Of a stretch of 64,000 bases of DNA, positions 53,442 to 63,035 are shown piece by piece (position 1 is the first letter of the stretch; every line of letters begins with the position of its first letter). Position numbers and translations under genes: made by a program. The notes under the pieces were generated by a model. The model ran no database searches, was not told the origin of the DNA, and saw only the letters and a program-made list of their open reading frames with translations. Source of the stretch: Alloacidobacterium dinghuense (GTDB taxonomy: Bacteria > Acidobacteriota > Terriglobia > Terriglobales > Acidobacteriaceae); contig NZ_CP060394.1 of assembly GCF_014274465.1 (NCBI RefSeq), positions 1,736,001 through 1,800,000 of the forward strand, in the 5' to 3' direction.

Positions 53442-54106
53442 CGAGTTTTGGCTTCCAACTCTTCGTGGATGTGGCCCATCTTTTCGCGCTTCACCTGCAG
53501 GTAGCGCTCGAAGGTTTCTTCCGGCTCAACGGCGGCGGAGATGCGTTCGACGACGCGAATGCCGGCTGATTCTAGAGCTTCAACCTTTTCGGGGTTGTTT
53601 GTGATGAGGCGTACCGCATGGACGCCGAGCTGCTTCAGGATTTCAGCGGGCAACTCGAATTCGCGGCAGTCGGGTTTGTAGCCGAGTTCGAGGTTTGCCT
53701 CTACGGTGTCGAAGCCCTGGTCCTGCAATTCGTAGGCCTTGAGTTTTGCCATCAGGCCGATGCCGCGGCCCTCCTGCTGCTCGTAGAGAAGAATGCCCGC
53801 GCCTGCTTCGGTGATGGTTCTGAGAGCCAGCTCTAGCTGCAGGCGGCAATCGCAGCGCAGGGAGTGAAAGACGTCTCCGGTAAGGCACTGTGAGTGGATG
53901 CGGATGATGGGCGGCTCGGAGTGGATATCGCCCATGACGAGGGCTACGGCAGCTTCAATGCGCTTTGCGGGCGCCGGAGTGTTGCCATTGCATGGCTCGG
54001 GATGGGCTACGACGCCTTCGAATCCGAGGATGCGGAAGTGGCCCCAGCGTGTGGGGAAATCGGCATCGGCAACTTTCTTTACACTTTCAAACGGCATGGG
54101 TTTCAT
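53438..54106 (-). CDS. ribA: GTP cyclohydrolase II
   Basis: 222 residues. It catalyses the first step of riboflavin synthesis, GTP to 2,5-diamino-6-ribosylamino-pyrimidinone phosphate with loss of formate. Motif IRIHSQCLTGDVFHSLRCDC holds the three Zn cysteines; QQEGRGIGLMAKLKAYELQD and LELGYKPDCREF (catalytic region) follow; RLITNNPEKVEAL is the C-terminal signature. It lacks the RibB domain, so it is a stand-alone enzyme. No other rib genes or FMN riboswitch are visible nearby. Divergent from the sensor kinase. Confidence 0.95.
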   Translation of the reverse strand: MKPMPFESVKKVADADFPTRWGHFRILGFEGVVAHPEPCNGNTPAPAKRIEAAVALVMGDIHSEPPIIRIHSQCLTGDVFHSLRCDCRLQLELALRTITEAGAGILLYEQQEGRGIGLMAKLKAYELQDQGFDTVEANLELGYKPDCREFELPAEILKQLGVHAVRLITNNPEKVEALESAGIRVVERISAAVEPEETFERYLQVKREKMGHIHEELEAKTR

Positions 54107-54205
54107 TATACGAACGCAGGCGGTTCCTTATTCGTAACAGCAAAAGAGTTACATAGTAATGATGAAACTGTGACCGGAAAGTTGCAGGAGGGGTAGAGTT
54201 AAAGG

Positions 54206-55558
54206 GTGTACGAGCAGCGGCTGATCCTGATTACGTTGCTGGTGAAGCTCGGCGTGGCCGCGGCTACGTCCAGCGCGCTGGCCCGGGCGCGTACCTTCCA
54301 GCGTTTGCTGTTTACCGAGGTGCGTAACGCGGGGCAAATGCTGGGTTTGCTGGCTTTCATTTGCATTCCGCTTACGCTTGGGGTCTGGGTGCGGGTTACG
54401 GTGCCGAATTTTCTGGCCGCCGATATTTCGTTCGAGACGACCATCCTGCTCGGCGTCCTGATGGGGCCGTTTTCGGCGATTGCCGGTGGAGCGCTCCTGT
54501 CGCTTCCGGCGATGCTGCATCACGAATATCTATCGCTTCCGTTCAACGTTGCAGTTGCGCTGATTGCGAGTCTTTACGGGACCTTTGTCGAAGAGGAAGA
54601 GATCTGGTCTTTCTCGCCTTTTGTCGACCTGAGCATTTACCGCTGGGTGCGCCGCAACCTGCGGCAGCCGCGCTTCGACCGCCAGGTTCTGCTGCTGGTG
54701 TTGATTGCAGGGCTCGAGATGTGCCGTGGCTGGCTGCACAATGTGTATCCCAGCCGGCTGTTTGCGCTGACGTCGGAGAACTGGTGGGTGCGGATTGCAA
54801 TATGGGCGAGCGCGGCGATGGTGGTCGGCATTCCACTGAAGATATGGAACACGATTCGCATCGAACAGAAGCTGGAAGAGCAGAAACGGCTTTTGCTGGA
54901 AGCTCGTCTCGATGCGCTGCAGCGGCAGATCAATCCGCATTTCCTGTTCAATACGCTCAATTCGATTGCATCACTGGTGCGATTTCGGCCTGAACAGGCG
55001 CGCGAGCTGATTGTGAAGCTGGCCAACATTCTGCGGGCGCTGCTCAAGGAGCACGACTCGTACGTGCTGCTGCGCGACGAGTTGAGTTTTACCGACGACT
55101 ATCTCGGCATTGAAGTGGTGCGCTTTGGAGCGGACAAGCTGAAGGTGGTGAAAGAGATAGATCCCGTGACGCTGGAGATGCCGGTTCCGAGTATGATTTT
55201 GCAGCCGTTGATCGAGAACAGCATCAAGCATGGGCTGGAGCCGCGCATCAGCGGTGGAACCATCACGATTCGCAGCCGGGTGAATGGCGGAAAGCTGATG
55301 ATCGAAGTCGAAGACGATGGCGTGGGCATTGCGCCGGGACGGCCTCATTCCAGCGGAGTGCTGCATCAGGGTACTGGCATCGGCATGAGCAATGTGCGCG
55401 AGCGCCTGGAGGTGCTTTTTGGCGATGCGGCGACGTTTGATGTGACAAGTCGTCCGGGCCGTGGGACGCATATCACCATGGAGATGCCTGCGGCTGCTTA
55501 CGATGACGGCGAGACGGGTTCAACTCCGCTTCCGGCACGCTCAAGCACGCGCTCGTAA
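54206..55558 (+). CDS. LytS-type sensor histidine kinase (5TMR-LYT)
   Basis: 450 residues from GTG 54206. The N-terminal ~190 residues hold five to eight membrane helices with GVWVRVTVPNFLAADI and GVLMGPFSAIAGGALLSLPA of the 5TM-LYT sensor. The His_kinase domain has the phospho-acceptor in LQRQINPHFLFNTLNSI (near 250) and the ATPase has PSMILQPLIENSIKHGLEP, DDGVGIAP and GIGMSNVRERLEVLFG. These kinases usually pair with a LytTR response regulator, but none adjoins it here. The 3' end overlaps bshA convergently by 61 bases. Confidence 0.88.
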   Translation: MYEQRLILITLLVKLGVAAATSSALARARTFQRLLFTEVRNAGQMLGLLAFICIPLTLGVWVRVTVPNFLAADISFETTILLGVLMGPFSAIAGGALLSLPAMLHHEYLSLPFNVAVALIASLYGTFVEEEEIWSFSPFVDLSIYRWVRRNLRQPRFDRQVLLLVLIAGLEMCRGWLHNVYPSRLFALTSENWWVRIAIWASAAMVVGIPLKIWNTIRIEQKLEEQKRLLLEARLDALQRQINPHFLFNTLNSIASLVRFRPEQARELIVKLANILRALLKEHDSYVLLRDELSFTDDYLGIEVVRFGADKLKVVKEIDPVTLEMPVPSMILQPLIENSIKHGLEPRISGGTITIRSRVNGGKLMIEVEDDGVGIAPGRPHSSGVLHQGTGIGMSNVRERLEVLFGDAATFDVTSRPGRGTHITMEMPAAAYDDGETGSTPLPARSSTRS

Positions 55559-56670
55559 TACTTTTCGTAAAGAGGAATGATTTTTGAGGCGCAGAAGCGC
55601 TTCTGCGCCGTCTGCCGCGCGGCCGTGCCCAAGGCTTCGAGCTTCTCAGGATCGAGGAGCAGTTCCGCGGCCGCATCGGCCATCGCGTCCACGTCGCCGA
55701 CAGGGAAGAGACAACCGTTGACGCCATCTTCGATCAACTCAGGCACGCCGCCGACTTTGGTTGCGATGGCCGGGACGCGGCAGGCCATGGCTTCGAGCGC
55801 TGCGAGGCCGAAGGATTCCAACTCGCTTGGCATGAGCATGAGATCGGCGAGCGGAAGCAGTTCGTTAACGCTCTCCTGCTTTCCGAGAAAGTGAACGCGC
55901 TCCTGAATGCCTTTCCTGTGGGCCAGCCATTCCGCTGCTGAGCGGTCGGGTCCATCGCCGATGAGAAGCAGTTGGGACGGGATCTTTTCGACGACTCGCG
56001 CAAATACTTCTACGGCATCAGTGACGCGCTTGACGGGACGGAAATTTGAAAGGTGAATCAGGATCTTCTCGTCGGGCGCGGCGTAGCGTTGGCGCTTCTC
56101 TGCGCGAAGCTCGGGCGGGAGCGGCATGTAGAAATCACAATTGACGAAGTTGGAAATGACTTCGATCTCGCGCTTGATTTTGAATTCCTTGACTGTCCGT
56201 TCGCGCAGGTAGTGCGAGATGGACGTGACTCCGTCGCTTTCTTCGATGGCGAATTGCGTGATCGGAAGGTAGGCGCGGTCGAGGCCGACCAGGGTGATGT
56301 CTGTGCCGTGCAGAGTCGTTACAAACGGCAGGTGGCGCCCTCGCGCTGCAAGCATCTGTCGCGCCAGGAGGGCGCTCACGGAATGAGGGATCGCGTAGTG
56401 CACATGCAGCAGGTCGAGGTCGTAGTATTCAGCAACCTCGGCCATGCGCGAGGCTAGAGCCAGGTCGTAGGGAGGGTATTCGAAGAGCGGGTAGTTCGAG
56501 ACCGGGACTTCGTGGTAGAAGATACCCTGCTCACGTCCGGTGAGCCGGAAAGGTTGTGAATAGGTGATGAAGTGGACCTGATGCCCACAGGCAGCCAGTT
56601 CAATGCCGAGTTCGGTGGCTACGACTCCGCTGCCGCCATAGGTGGGGTAGCAGGTAATTCCAATCTTCAT
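55498..56670 (-). CDS. bshA: N-acetyl-alpha-D-glucosaminyl L-malate synthase
   Basis: 390 residues from ATG 56670 ([20 protein letters not shown]), a BshA hallmark; a start at 56691 adds seven residues. A GT-B, GT4 glycosyltransferase that joins UDP-GlcNAc to L-malate, the first step of bacillithiol. [43 protein letters not shown] and [21 protein letters not shown] agree with the family. bshB and bshC are not in the window. It partly overlaps the sensor kinase gene at its 3' end. Confidence 0.92.
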   Translation of the reverse strand: MKIGITCYPTYGGSGVVATELGIELAACGHQVHFITYSQPFRLTGREQGIFYHEVPVSNYPLFEYPPYDLALASRMAEVAEYYDLDLLHVHYAIPHSVSALLARQMLAARGRHLPFVTTLHGTDITLVGLDRAYLPITQFAIEESDGVTSISHYLRERTVKEFKIKREIEVISNFVNCDFYMPLPPELRAEKRQRYAAPDEKILIHLSNFRPVKRVTDAVEVFARVVEKIPSQLLLIGDGPDRSAAEWLAHRKGIQERVHFLGKQESVNELLPLADLMLMPSELESFGLAALEAMACRVPAIATKVGGVPELIEDGVNGCLFPVGDVDAMADAAAELLLDPEKLEALGTAARQTAQKRFCASKIIPLYEKYYERVLERAGSGVEPVSPSS

Positions 56671-56717
56671 GCTGGCTCGCAGTCTCTGCATTTGACGTTA
56701 CCGCATGATAAACGGAT

Positions 56718-57602
56718 TCACGCAAGCTGCCCAAAGTGAATGAGTTCTGCGTTTGCGTGAGGAATGGTTTCGAGCAGGGCGGTACGCTCCACGTCGCGCG
56801 ATTCGAGTAGGCGGGTGTTTGCCTGCTGCAAGGCTTCGTCGTTGTAGCCGGGATGGCAGACCAACTCCCAAGTGCCGTCGGGCATGGCTGCCAACAGATT
56901 GCGGATAGTCAGCGCGTCGAGTGTGCCGGTGGCCAGGACGCCGATCGCTCCGTCGGTGGTGAGCAGGCGGGCGCGATTGACTTCTTCGCTGAAGGCCGAA
57001 CTCTGCGAGCGCAGCAAACGCACCTGCATCTTGCGGACATGGCCGGCGTTGGCGGTTGCATTCAGGCTCCAGTTCGGTTCGAAGGGATTGCGGATGGCCT
57101 TGACTCCGCAGGCGAGCGCTGCCCGCAACAATGGGCGAAGAACACCGGGGAATATGTGCGTGTGCTTGTGGGTGTCGACGTGGGTGACGTGGATTCCAGT
57201 TTGCTGCAGTTTTTTGATTTGCGCGGTGGCCTCGGCTTCAATTTCTGTGTCCTTGATGCGGCCGCGCAGCAGCTCGGCGACGAATGTGCTCAACTTTTGC
57301 CGAAAGCGGGTTTCATTTTCGGATGAGGCATCGACCAGGGATGGGATCTGGACTGGAGGCAGTGCGGGTGTTCCATCGACGAGAACAACATGGCAGCCTA
57401 CGCCGAGAGTTGAGTTTTGGTTTGCCAAGGATACAGCCTCGGTAAAGTGCGAGGCTGTCGCCATGAGCGTCGCGGAAGAAAGCGCACGTGCGCAGTGCAA
57501 TTCGACCACCGCCCGATTTACTCCGGCGGTTAATCCAAAGTCATCTGCGTTGACGATGAGGCGGCGCACAGCGGCCAGTGTATCAGCGCTGCATCTGCGC
57601 AT
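56718..57602 (-). CDS. ChbG/HpnK (YdjC) family deacetylase
   Basis: 294 residues (start 57602; GTG 57569 is an alternative). The metal-binding start LIVNADDFGLTAGVNRAV and the HVDTHKHTHIFPGVL motif show a YdjC-fold carbohydrate deacetylase. VGCHVVLVDGTPALPPVQIP is typical of the HpnK branch, linked to hopanoid biosynthesis; ChbG-like chitooligosaccharide deacetylase is the other possibility. No squalene-hopene cyclase gene is in view, so I give no symbol. It is 48 bases before bshA on the same strand, likely one transcript, although the functions look unrelated. Confidence 0.83.
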   Translation of the reverse strand: MRRCSADTLAAVRRLIVNADDFGLTAGVNRAVVELHCARALSSATLMATASHFTEAVSLANQNSTLGVGCHVVLVDGTPALPPVQIPSLVDASSENETRFRQKLSTFVAELLRGRIKDTEIEAEATAQIKKLQQTGIHVTHVDTHKHTHIFPGVLRPLLRAALACGVKAIRNPFEPNWSLNATANAGHVRKMQVRLLRSQSSAFSEEVNRARLLTTDGAIGVLATGTLDALTIRNLLAAMPDGTWELVCHPGYNDEALQQANTRLLESRDVERTALLETIPHANAELIHFGQLA

Positions 57603-57689
57603 TTCGGGCGCATTTGTTTCGGGTTCAGCCGTCCCTTACTGTTAGAATCAAGACTATCGGTTCTGGCCCGATAGAACCGGGCCGTTCAT

Positions 57690-57766
57690 GGGCGGTTAGC
57701 TCAGTTGGTTAGAGCGCCTGCCTTACAAGCAGGAGGTCGCAGGTTCGAGCCCTGCACTGCCCACCA
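57690..57766 (+). tRNA. tRNA-Val (anticodon UAC)
   Basis: 77 nucleotides with CCA encoded. Acceptor GGGCGGT/ACTGCCC (one G-U), D arm GCTC/GAGC, anticodon stem CCTGC/GCAGG around loop CTTACAA (anticodon TAC), T arm GCAGG-TTCGAGC-CCTGC. It stands alone between the deacetylase and the GGDEF gene. Confidence 0.97.
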
Positions 57767-58156
57767 TGAGATCCATAAGTCTTCAAGGCCCCTGGGATGA
57801 AACCACGCGCAAGCTCCCGAGATGGTCAGTTCCATATTGGTTCCCCAAACGTGATCGGAAACGATTTGAGTTGATGAGATCCGCCCATTTTGCGATAAAG
57901 TAGGGGTAATTGGTGGAAGGCGAAGAAATCCATCGCGGTCGCCTCGGAGACAAAGATTGTAAGCTCCGGACTACCCACCATGAGGATAAGTCGCTCGTAA
58001 GTTATTGATGTCCTTGTTGTTCTGTTTTGGATAGTTTCCCCCATGGAGCTGCCGCTCTCGTTTGTAGTGGCCTTTCGCCGCCGTTTTGCGTTTTTGCGAT
58101 TTTCTTCATACCCCGGTAGAAGCCGCCGATGGTGAGGTAGAGGGACCTCCATCTCC
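57767..58156. other. 390-base gap after tRNA-Val
   Basis: I see no convincing gene. CCCACCATGAG, which spans the tRNA 3' end (57760-57770), recurs at 57974-57984, and ATAAGTC follows both copies a few bases later, hinting at a partial duplication of the tRNA end. Confidence 0.4.
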
Positions 58157-59863
58157 ATGCAAGACAGGCTGCTCGACATCCTGATACTCGGCCTTCTGGT
58201 GCTGCTCTTCGGAGTGATTTACCGGAAGGTGCCATCGCGGCGTCTGCGTTACTGGATCGCCGGATGGCTATTTGCTCTGGCGCATTTTGCAGTTTTGCTG
58301 CCCCGGGTCCCGGCGCTCTTCTGGCAGGAGATTCAGGTCGCGCTCGGGATGAGCGGACTTGTACTGTGCGGTATCTGCTTTGTGCTCGCGTCGTCGGCGT
58401 TTGCTCTCCGCAATAAGAGTTTGATCTGGGTGGGAGCGGTGCTCAGCATTCCGCCTCTGATCTATGTCTTCCTAGTGATCTTCGGCTACGCGGCTGTATG
58501 GCCGTTGAGCCTGTTTGCCATAGCGGGCGAGGCGATGGCTCTCTGGATTGGCTGGCGATTCAACCGGCAGCAAAGAATTGTGCTGTGGGCAAACAACCTG
58601 ACGGTGGTCGGTTGTGGAGCATGGTTGTTGTGGCTGATCAGCAGGCAAGACGCGGACATCGGCATCTACGCCATCCTTACCCAGCTCTTTTTGATCAATG
58701 CGGTTCTCTACTGGAACGACTTTCGTCGTCTTTCAGCGGGCGTTATCACTGCTTCGGCGGGGTTGCTGGCGTGGGCTGCGGTCTTTCCGACGGCGTTAAC
58801 GATAGCCCATTTCTTCCCTCATTTGAGTGTTCCCGGGGAACTCTGGAATGTGCCCAAATATTTCGTCGAATTCGGCATGATTCTCACTCTGCTGGAAAAC
58901 CAGATATACACGGCGCATTGGCAGAGCGAGCAGTATCGGGTGCTTTTCGACAGCAATCCTCACCCGATGTTCATCTACGACACGAAGACGTTTGCCTTCC
59001 TGCGGGTGAACGACGCGGCCTTAGAGGAATACGGATACAGCCGGCCAGAGTTTCTCCACATGAGCATTGGTGATCTGCATGAAGTTGCGGCTTTAGCTGG
59101 AGTAGAGCGGTTACTTGCCGATACCCACAGCTCGATCAAGGTAACGGGACCGTGGACCCAGCGCAGAAGGGACGGCAGCGAATTTCAGGCGGAGATATCA
59201 TCCCATCCCATTGAGTTTGAGGGCTGCGACGCGCGCCTGTCACTGGTGCAGGATGTGACCGATCGCGAGCGCCTGCACGAGCAACTGGTGCATCGAGCGC
59301 ATCATGATTCATTGACGAATCTGCCGAACCGTTTTTTGTTCGAGCAGCGTATGCGTCACACGCTGGAGAATGCATCGCGCTACGCGCATAAGGCCGCGAT
59401 TCTGTGCATTGATCTGGATCGCTTCAAGCAAATCAACGACAACCATGGGCATGCAACCGGTGATGCCTGTCTGCAGGAGATCGCGAACCGGCTAACGAAC
59501 CGGCTGCGTGAATCCGATACAGTGGCCCGCACCGGCGGCGAAGAGTTTACTGTCGTGATTGGCGAATTGCTGCACGGCGGGGATGCGGAGAAGGTGGCTG
59601 CCGATCTGCTAACGGAGTTTCGGCACCCGTTCACCGTCGATGGCGTGGAGATGCAGCTCTCGGCCAGCGTTGGAGTTGCGCTCTACCCCGATCATGGAAC
59701 GGAAGGCGCACAGCTCTGGCGAGCCGCTGACATTGCCATGTACAGGGCTAAGTATTCAGGCGGAAACCGTTCCCTGCTTGTCTCTCACGACGATGTCGAG
59801 TACTGCATGCCGGACAAGGCCCTGGCGCGGCATTCAAGCGGGAATGGCGACGACCGCAGATAA
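58157..59863 (+). CDS. Membrane PAS-GGDEF diguanylate cyclase
   Basis: 568 residues. About eight membrane segments form the N-terminal ~250 residues. A PAS domain follows (QYRVLFDSNPHPMFIYD, LRVNDAALEEYGYSRPEFL, ~255-375), then a GGDEF domain (~385-550) with DSLTNLPNRFLFE, the metal/GTP motif IDLDRFKQINDNHGHATGD and the intact active loop ARTGGEEFTVV. The inhibitory I-site RESD lies five residues before it, so product inhibition by c-di-GMP is expected. There is no EAL domain. It makes c-di-GMP in response to a ligand or redox cue. Confidence 0.9.
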   Translation: MQDRLLDILILGLLVLLFGVIYRKVPSRRLRYWIAGWLFALAHFAVLLPRVPALFWQEIQVALGMSGLVLCGICFVLASSAFALRNKSLIWVGAVLSIPPLIYVFLVIFGYAAVWPLSLFAIAGEAMALWIGWRFNRQQRIVLWANNLTVVGCGAWLLWLISRQDADIGIYAILTQLFLINAVLYWNDFRRLSAGVITASAGLLAWAAVFPTALTIAHFFPHLSVPGELWNVPKYFVEFGMILTLLENQIYTAHWQSEQYRVLFDSNPHPMFIYDTKTFAFLRVNDAALEEYGYSRPEFLHMSIGDLHEVAALAGVERLLADTHSSIKVTGPWTQRRRDGSEFQAEISSHPIEFEGCDARLSLVQDVTDRERLHEQLVHRAHHDSLTNLPNRFLFEQRMRHTLENASRYAHKAAILCIDLDRFKQINDNHGHATGDACLQEIANRLTNRLRESDTVARTGGEEFTVVIGELLHGGDAEKVAADLLTEFRHPFTVDGVEMQLSASVGVALYPDHGTEGAQLWRAADIAMYRAKYSGGNRSLLVSHDDVEYCMPDKALARHSSGNGDDRR

Positions 59864-59892
59864 GTTGGATTTCAAAAGCGATGATCAGGCCT

Positions 59893-61719
59893 TTACTCCA
59901 CCCGGAGCGTCAGTACCTGTTGTCCGCTGAGTACGTTGTCGATGGGAACGGACGCCATCGGAACGGCCGATTCGCCGTTGAGCGTGAGCTTCTGGTTCTG
60001 GCGAAGAGGCTCAAGAACGTTCGCCATGGACATCGGTACGGTTGACAGCGTGCGGCCATCGAGAACGGCCTGAGGCGATGGCTCCAGCAACGTAACGTAC
60101 AGGCGATCATTCTCGTGGAGACTGTTGAGCTGCTCGATAGTTGCCGCTACATCGAGATCCTGGTTCCCGAAGCGCGTTGTCTGCGTAATGCGGTCGAGTG
60201 TGCTGCCGTCGCTTACGAGAAGGCGCACATGACCTTCGCTCAAGACCTCAGGCAGTTTGATCGGAATACGCACGTTGCGTACTTCTCCTCGCCAAGGCCG
60301 GATAGTTGCCTCAATCGTGATGGTTTCGCCGGGATGGACGATGGGTACGGTGCTCTGCGCGCTTTCAAGCTGTGCTGCGAGATGCTTGGGGATGGCTTCG
60401 ACTTCGATGTCTACGCTGCGGATGGGAGTCTGACGCGCGGCGTTGTCGTATAAGCGCGAAAAGCGCTCGCCGACCATCAATGCGGCAAGAAGATTTGCCG
60501 GGGCCATGTCGCTGGGTGCTGCGAGTCCGCCAAAGTGCACTGCGGGATAGCCCGAGACATTGACGGTGCTGCGAACGCGATAGCTGGTTTCCGCAGTGAA
60601 AGTATTGCGCTGCATCAGCGCCTGGAAGACCGCAACCATGACGGCCGAGGGCGTGATTTGCGGTTGGTCAACCACTTCGATGTGCAGGGCGCGAGGCGTC
60701 TGTTCGCCCGTGATGTTCACCGTCACCGGAATCATCCTGGCCTGCTGGCCGAAGGCGCCACGAATTGCCGACTCGCGGTCTTCGGTGAAAGAGCCGACTG
60801 TCTCCGTCGTGTTGATGATCTTGAAGGCGTAAAGCGGGGACGGCAAAGTAGCCACGACCTGTGCCTTCGTCATCGGCATGGAGACGGGGCCGAATTGCGT
60901 AATCGGATGTCCGCAGGCAAGCAGCTGCTTTGGATCGACGTAGGTGACAGTGCAGGTTGCCGCAATCTCAAGATCACCGCGCATCAGCAACGCACTGACT
61001 GCCGAACCGGGAACGATTGGCTCGGGCTGCTTTTCATTGCTCGACGAGCCGCCTATGCCCGCGACGGCACTGAGGCCCAGCGCAGGCGAATGTTCTTTCC
61101 AAAGATCAAGCGCTTCCTGGCTGAATCCGTTGAAGACGAGCGGCATGTCCATGGGGCGAATTGCGCTGGTCTCGACTGTCTCTTGATTCACGGCCGGTAG
61201 TGGCGGCGTATCCTTCACGCTCGCTGTCTGGCTAAATGAAGGGGAGCTGCTGTTGGCCGCAATCAAATCGGAGCTCTGGTGCGCGACTTCAAGCATCTGG
61301 CCGATCGGAGTGATGCCTGCAATAGGCTCCTTGCTGAAGGCTCCGATGCGGTAGCTGATGGCTCCCAGCAGTTTGCCATCGATGTAAACCGGGCTGCCGC
61401 TCATGCCTGCGACGACGCCTGTGTACTCTGGCTTGGCGCCCTCAAGCCTGGCGAGGATCATGTCTTGTCCGGGACCAAGAGCGTTGTGCAGGAGGCCAAG
61501 AATCTGTACGCTCATCGGCTCGGGATTCACGCCTTCAAAGACCGTGTAGGCAACTCCATGCAGTCCGCGATGCACCTGATCCAAAGGATAGAAGCCGGCA
61601 GTGGAAGGCGGCGGGACGGCCGGTAAAGACGCAGTTTGCGCCGCAAACGCCGAAGCGCCAAAGAAAATCAGCAGGACGATGTCTTTTGGGCGAATACCCA
61701 CGTCTACAGAGTAGAGCAT
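59893..61719 (-). CDS. Exported S55 (SpoIVB-type) peptidase domain protein
   Basis: 608 residues with a signal peptide (DIVLLIFFGASAFAAQ). Residues ~45-220 match the SpoIVB/S55 fold: YPLDQVHRGLHGVAYTVF and VAGMSGSPVYIDGKLLGAI, with the probable catalytic Ser in GMSGSP (near 112). The rest is a long C-terminal region with beta-rich PDZ-like features (VASTVNVS-type strands; TRSVDIEVEAIP) not assigned. In spore-formers SpoIVB activates a sigma factor; in this non-sporing lineage the domain is an exported protease or chaperone of unknown target. It is divergent from the VWFA gene, 70 bases apart. Confidence 0.8.
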   Translation of the reverse strand: MLYSVDVGIRPKDIVLLIFFGASAFAAQTASLPAVPPPSTAGFYPLDQVHRGLHGVAYTVFEGVNPEPMSVQILGLLHNALGPGQDMILARLEGAKPEYTGVVAGMSGSPVYIDGKLLGAISYRIGAFSKEPIAGITPIGQMLEVAHQSSDLIAANSSSPSFSQTASVKDTPPLPAVNQETVETSAIRPMDMPLVFNGFSQEALDLWKEHSPALGLSAVAGIGGSSSNEKQPEPIVPGSAVSALLMRGDLEIAATCTVTYVDPKQLLACGHPITQFGPVSMPMTKAQVVATLPSPLYAFKIINTTETVGSFTEDRESAIRGAFGQQARMIPVTVNITGEQTPRALHIEVVDQPQITPSAVMVAVFQALMQRNTFTAETSYRVRSTVNVSGYPAVHFGGLAAPSDMAPANLLAALMVGERFSRLYDNAARQTPIRSVDIEVEAIPKHLAAQLESAQSTVPIVHPGETITIEATIRPWRGEVRNVRIPIKLPEVLSEGHVRLLVSDGSTLDRITQTTRFGNQDLDVAATIEQLNSLHENDRLYVTLLEPSPQAVLDGRTLSTVPMSMANVLEPLRQNQKLTLNGESAVPMASVPIDNVLSGQQVLTLRVE

Positions 61720-61789
61720 TTTTGGGTTTGTGGTGACGAAAACCTTTGTTGCTCACGGTGCTTGCAGGAGGATGCCTCAAAGTTTGACA

Positions 61790-63028
61790 ATGGGTTCACG
61801 CATGAGAGTTCCGGTTACTGGTCCCCGACTTCGTCAGATCTTTGCTTCAGTTCTTATGATTGCTCTGGTGTTCTGCCAGGGCGCTGCTCCTGCGCAGCAA
61901 TCTTCGCAACAGACCCCACAGCAAACTCAGCAGCAACAAACTCAGCCGAATCAGCAAGGCCAACAGCAGCCGGACCAGGCGTCGCCTGATGCAGGCGGTC
62001 CCGGCGGCGACAATGGTGCGATTGCGATTCCCAAGAAGAAGGAATCAGAAACAGCGCCTCCGCCTCCGCCGCCAGAGCCCAAGGTGAAAAATCCGCCGGG
62101 ACTGCAAAACTTCTCGCTGCGCGTCGATGTTCCGGTAGTGAACGTAGATGTGGGAGTCATTCTTGAGAAGACACATCAGTTCGTGCCGAACCTGCAAAAG
62201 GACAATTTCCGAGTTTACGAAGACGGCGTGACTCAGGACATTACTAGCTTTCAGCGCATTCAAGCGCCAATTACGGCCGTTCTACTGGTTGAGTTTGCGG
62301 CTAACAGTTACGCGTTCATCTATGACATGAGGAACGCTGCATACACCTTTGCTCAACAGTTAAAGGCGGATGACTATATCGCTGTCGTGACCTACGACAT
62401 GCATACGCAGATTCTTACAGACTTTACGCAGGACAAGCGCCTCATTTATGAGTCGTTGAATTCGCTTACGATTCCCACCTGGCACGAGACGAATCTTTTC
62501 GATGCGCTTTATACCACTCTGGACCGGCTGACTCGCGTCGAGGGACGCAAATACGTTGTCCTCATTTCGTCGGGTCGCGACACTTTCAGCAAGATCAATC
62601 TTGATAAGGTCCTCCAGAAGATCAAGGCTACGCCGAACGTTACGATCTTCTCGATTGGCACGGGGCAGACGGCGCGCATCATGGCCGACGGCGCCGGCAT
62701 GATGGGGCCGATCCGCAATCTGGACTATCTCCAGGCGGACAACCAGATGACGACCTTCGCCCGGATGACGGGTGGCCAGGCGTTTTTCCCTCGCTTTGTC
62801 GGCGAGATGCCGGACATTTTTCACCAGATCAATGACACCATCCGCAACCAATATGTGCTGAGCTACCACCCAACAAATGTGAAGCAGGATGGCACTTATC
62901 GCAAGCTGCGCGTCGAGCTGGTCGACAATGAAGGTCATCCATTGCGGATGCAGGATGAGAAGCACAAGCCTTTGAAGTACGACATCATTGCTCGCGACGG
63001 GTACCGGGCGAAGCAGGAAGTAGAATAG
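61790..63028 (+). CDS. VWFA-domain protein of the acidobacterial exported type
   Basis: ATG 61790 (412 residues) is one of several in-frame starts (61730, 61772, 61802); AGGAGG at 61766 does not fit any of them well. A signal peptide (RLRQIFASVLMIALVFC) leads to a Gln/Pro-rich linker of about 70 residues and then a VWA-like domain: LRVDVPVVNVDVGVILEK, FRVYEDGVTQDITSFQ, GRKYVVLISSGRDTFSKIN and FARMTGGQAFFPRF, as in the acidobacterial VWFA-related family (TIGR03436-like). The metal-binding DxSxS is not conserved (VLLVEFAANS), so metal-ion adhesion is doubtful. Probably a periplasmic or surface protein; the partner is unknown. Confidence 0.8.
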   Translation: MGSRMRVPVTGPRLRQIFASVLMIALVFCQGAAPAQQSSQQTPQQTQQQQTQPNQQGQQQPDQASPDAGGPGGDNGAIAIPKKKESETAPPPPPPEPKVKNPPGLQNFSLRVDVPVVNVDVGVILEKTHQFVPNLQKDNFRVYEDGVTQDITSFQRIQAPITAVLLVEFAANSYAFIYDMRNAAYTFAQQLKADDYIAVVTYDMHTQILTDFTQDKRLIYESLNSLTIPTWHETNLFDALYTTLDRLTRVEGRKYVVLISSGRDTFSKINLDKVLQKIKATPNVTIFSIGTGQTARIMADGAGMMGPIRNLDYLQADNQMTTFARMTGGQAFFPRFVGEMPDIFHQINDTIRNQYVLSYHPTNVKQDGTYRKLRVELVDNEGHPLRMQDEKHKPLKYDIIARDGYRAKQEVE

Positions 63029-63035
63029 TTCTGGT

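Noticed and set aside
57904-57980. Second tRNA suggested by CCA and acceptor-like pairing
   Set aside because: Acceptor pairs six of seven but the T arm does not pair and no anticodon arm forms; kept only as a weak remnant note.
57826-58179. 117-codon minus-strand frame between tRNA-Val and the GGDEF gene
   Set aside because: Overlaps the GGDEF start, has no ribosome site, no domain, and mixed composition.
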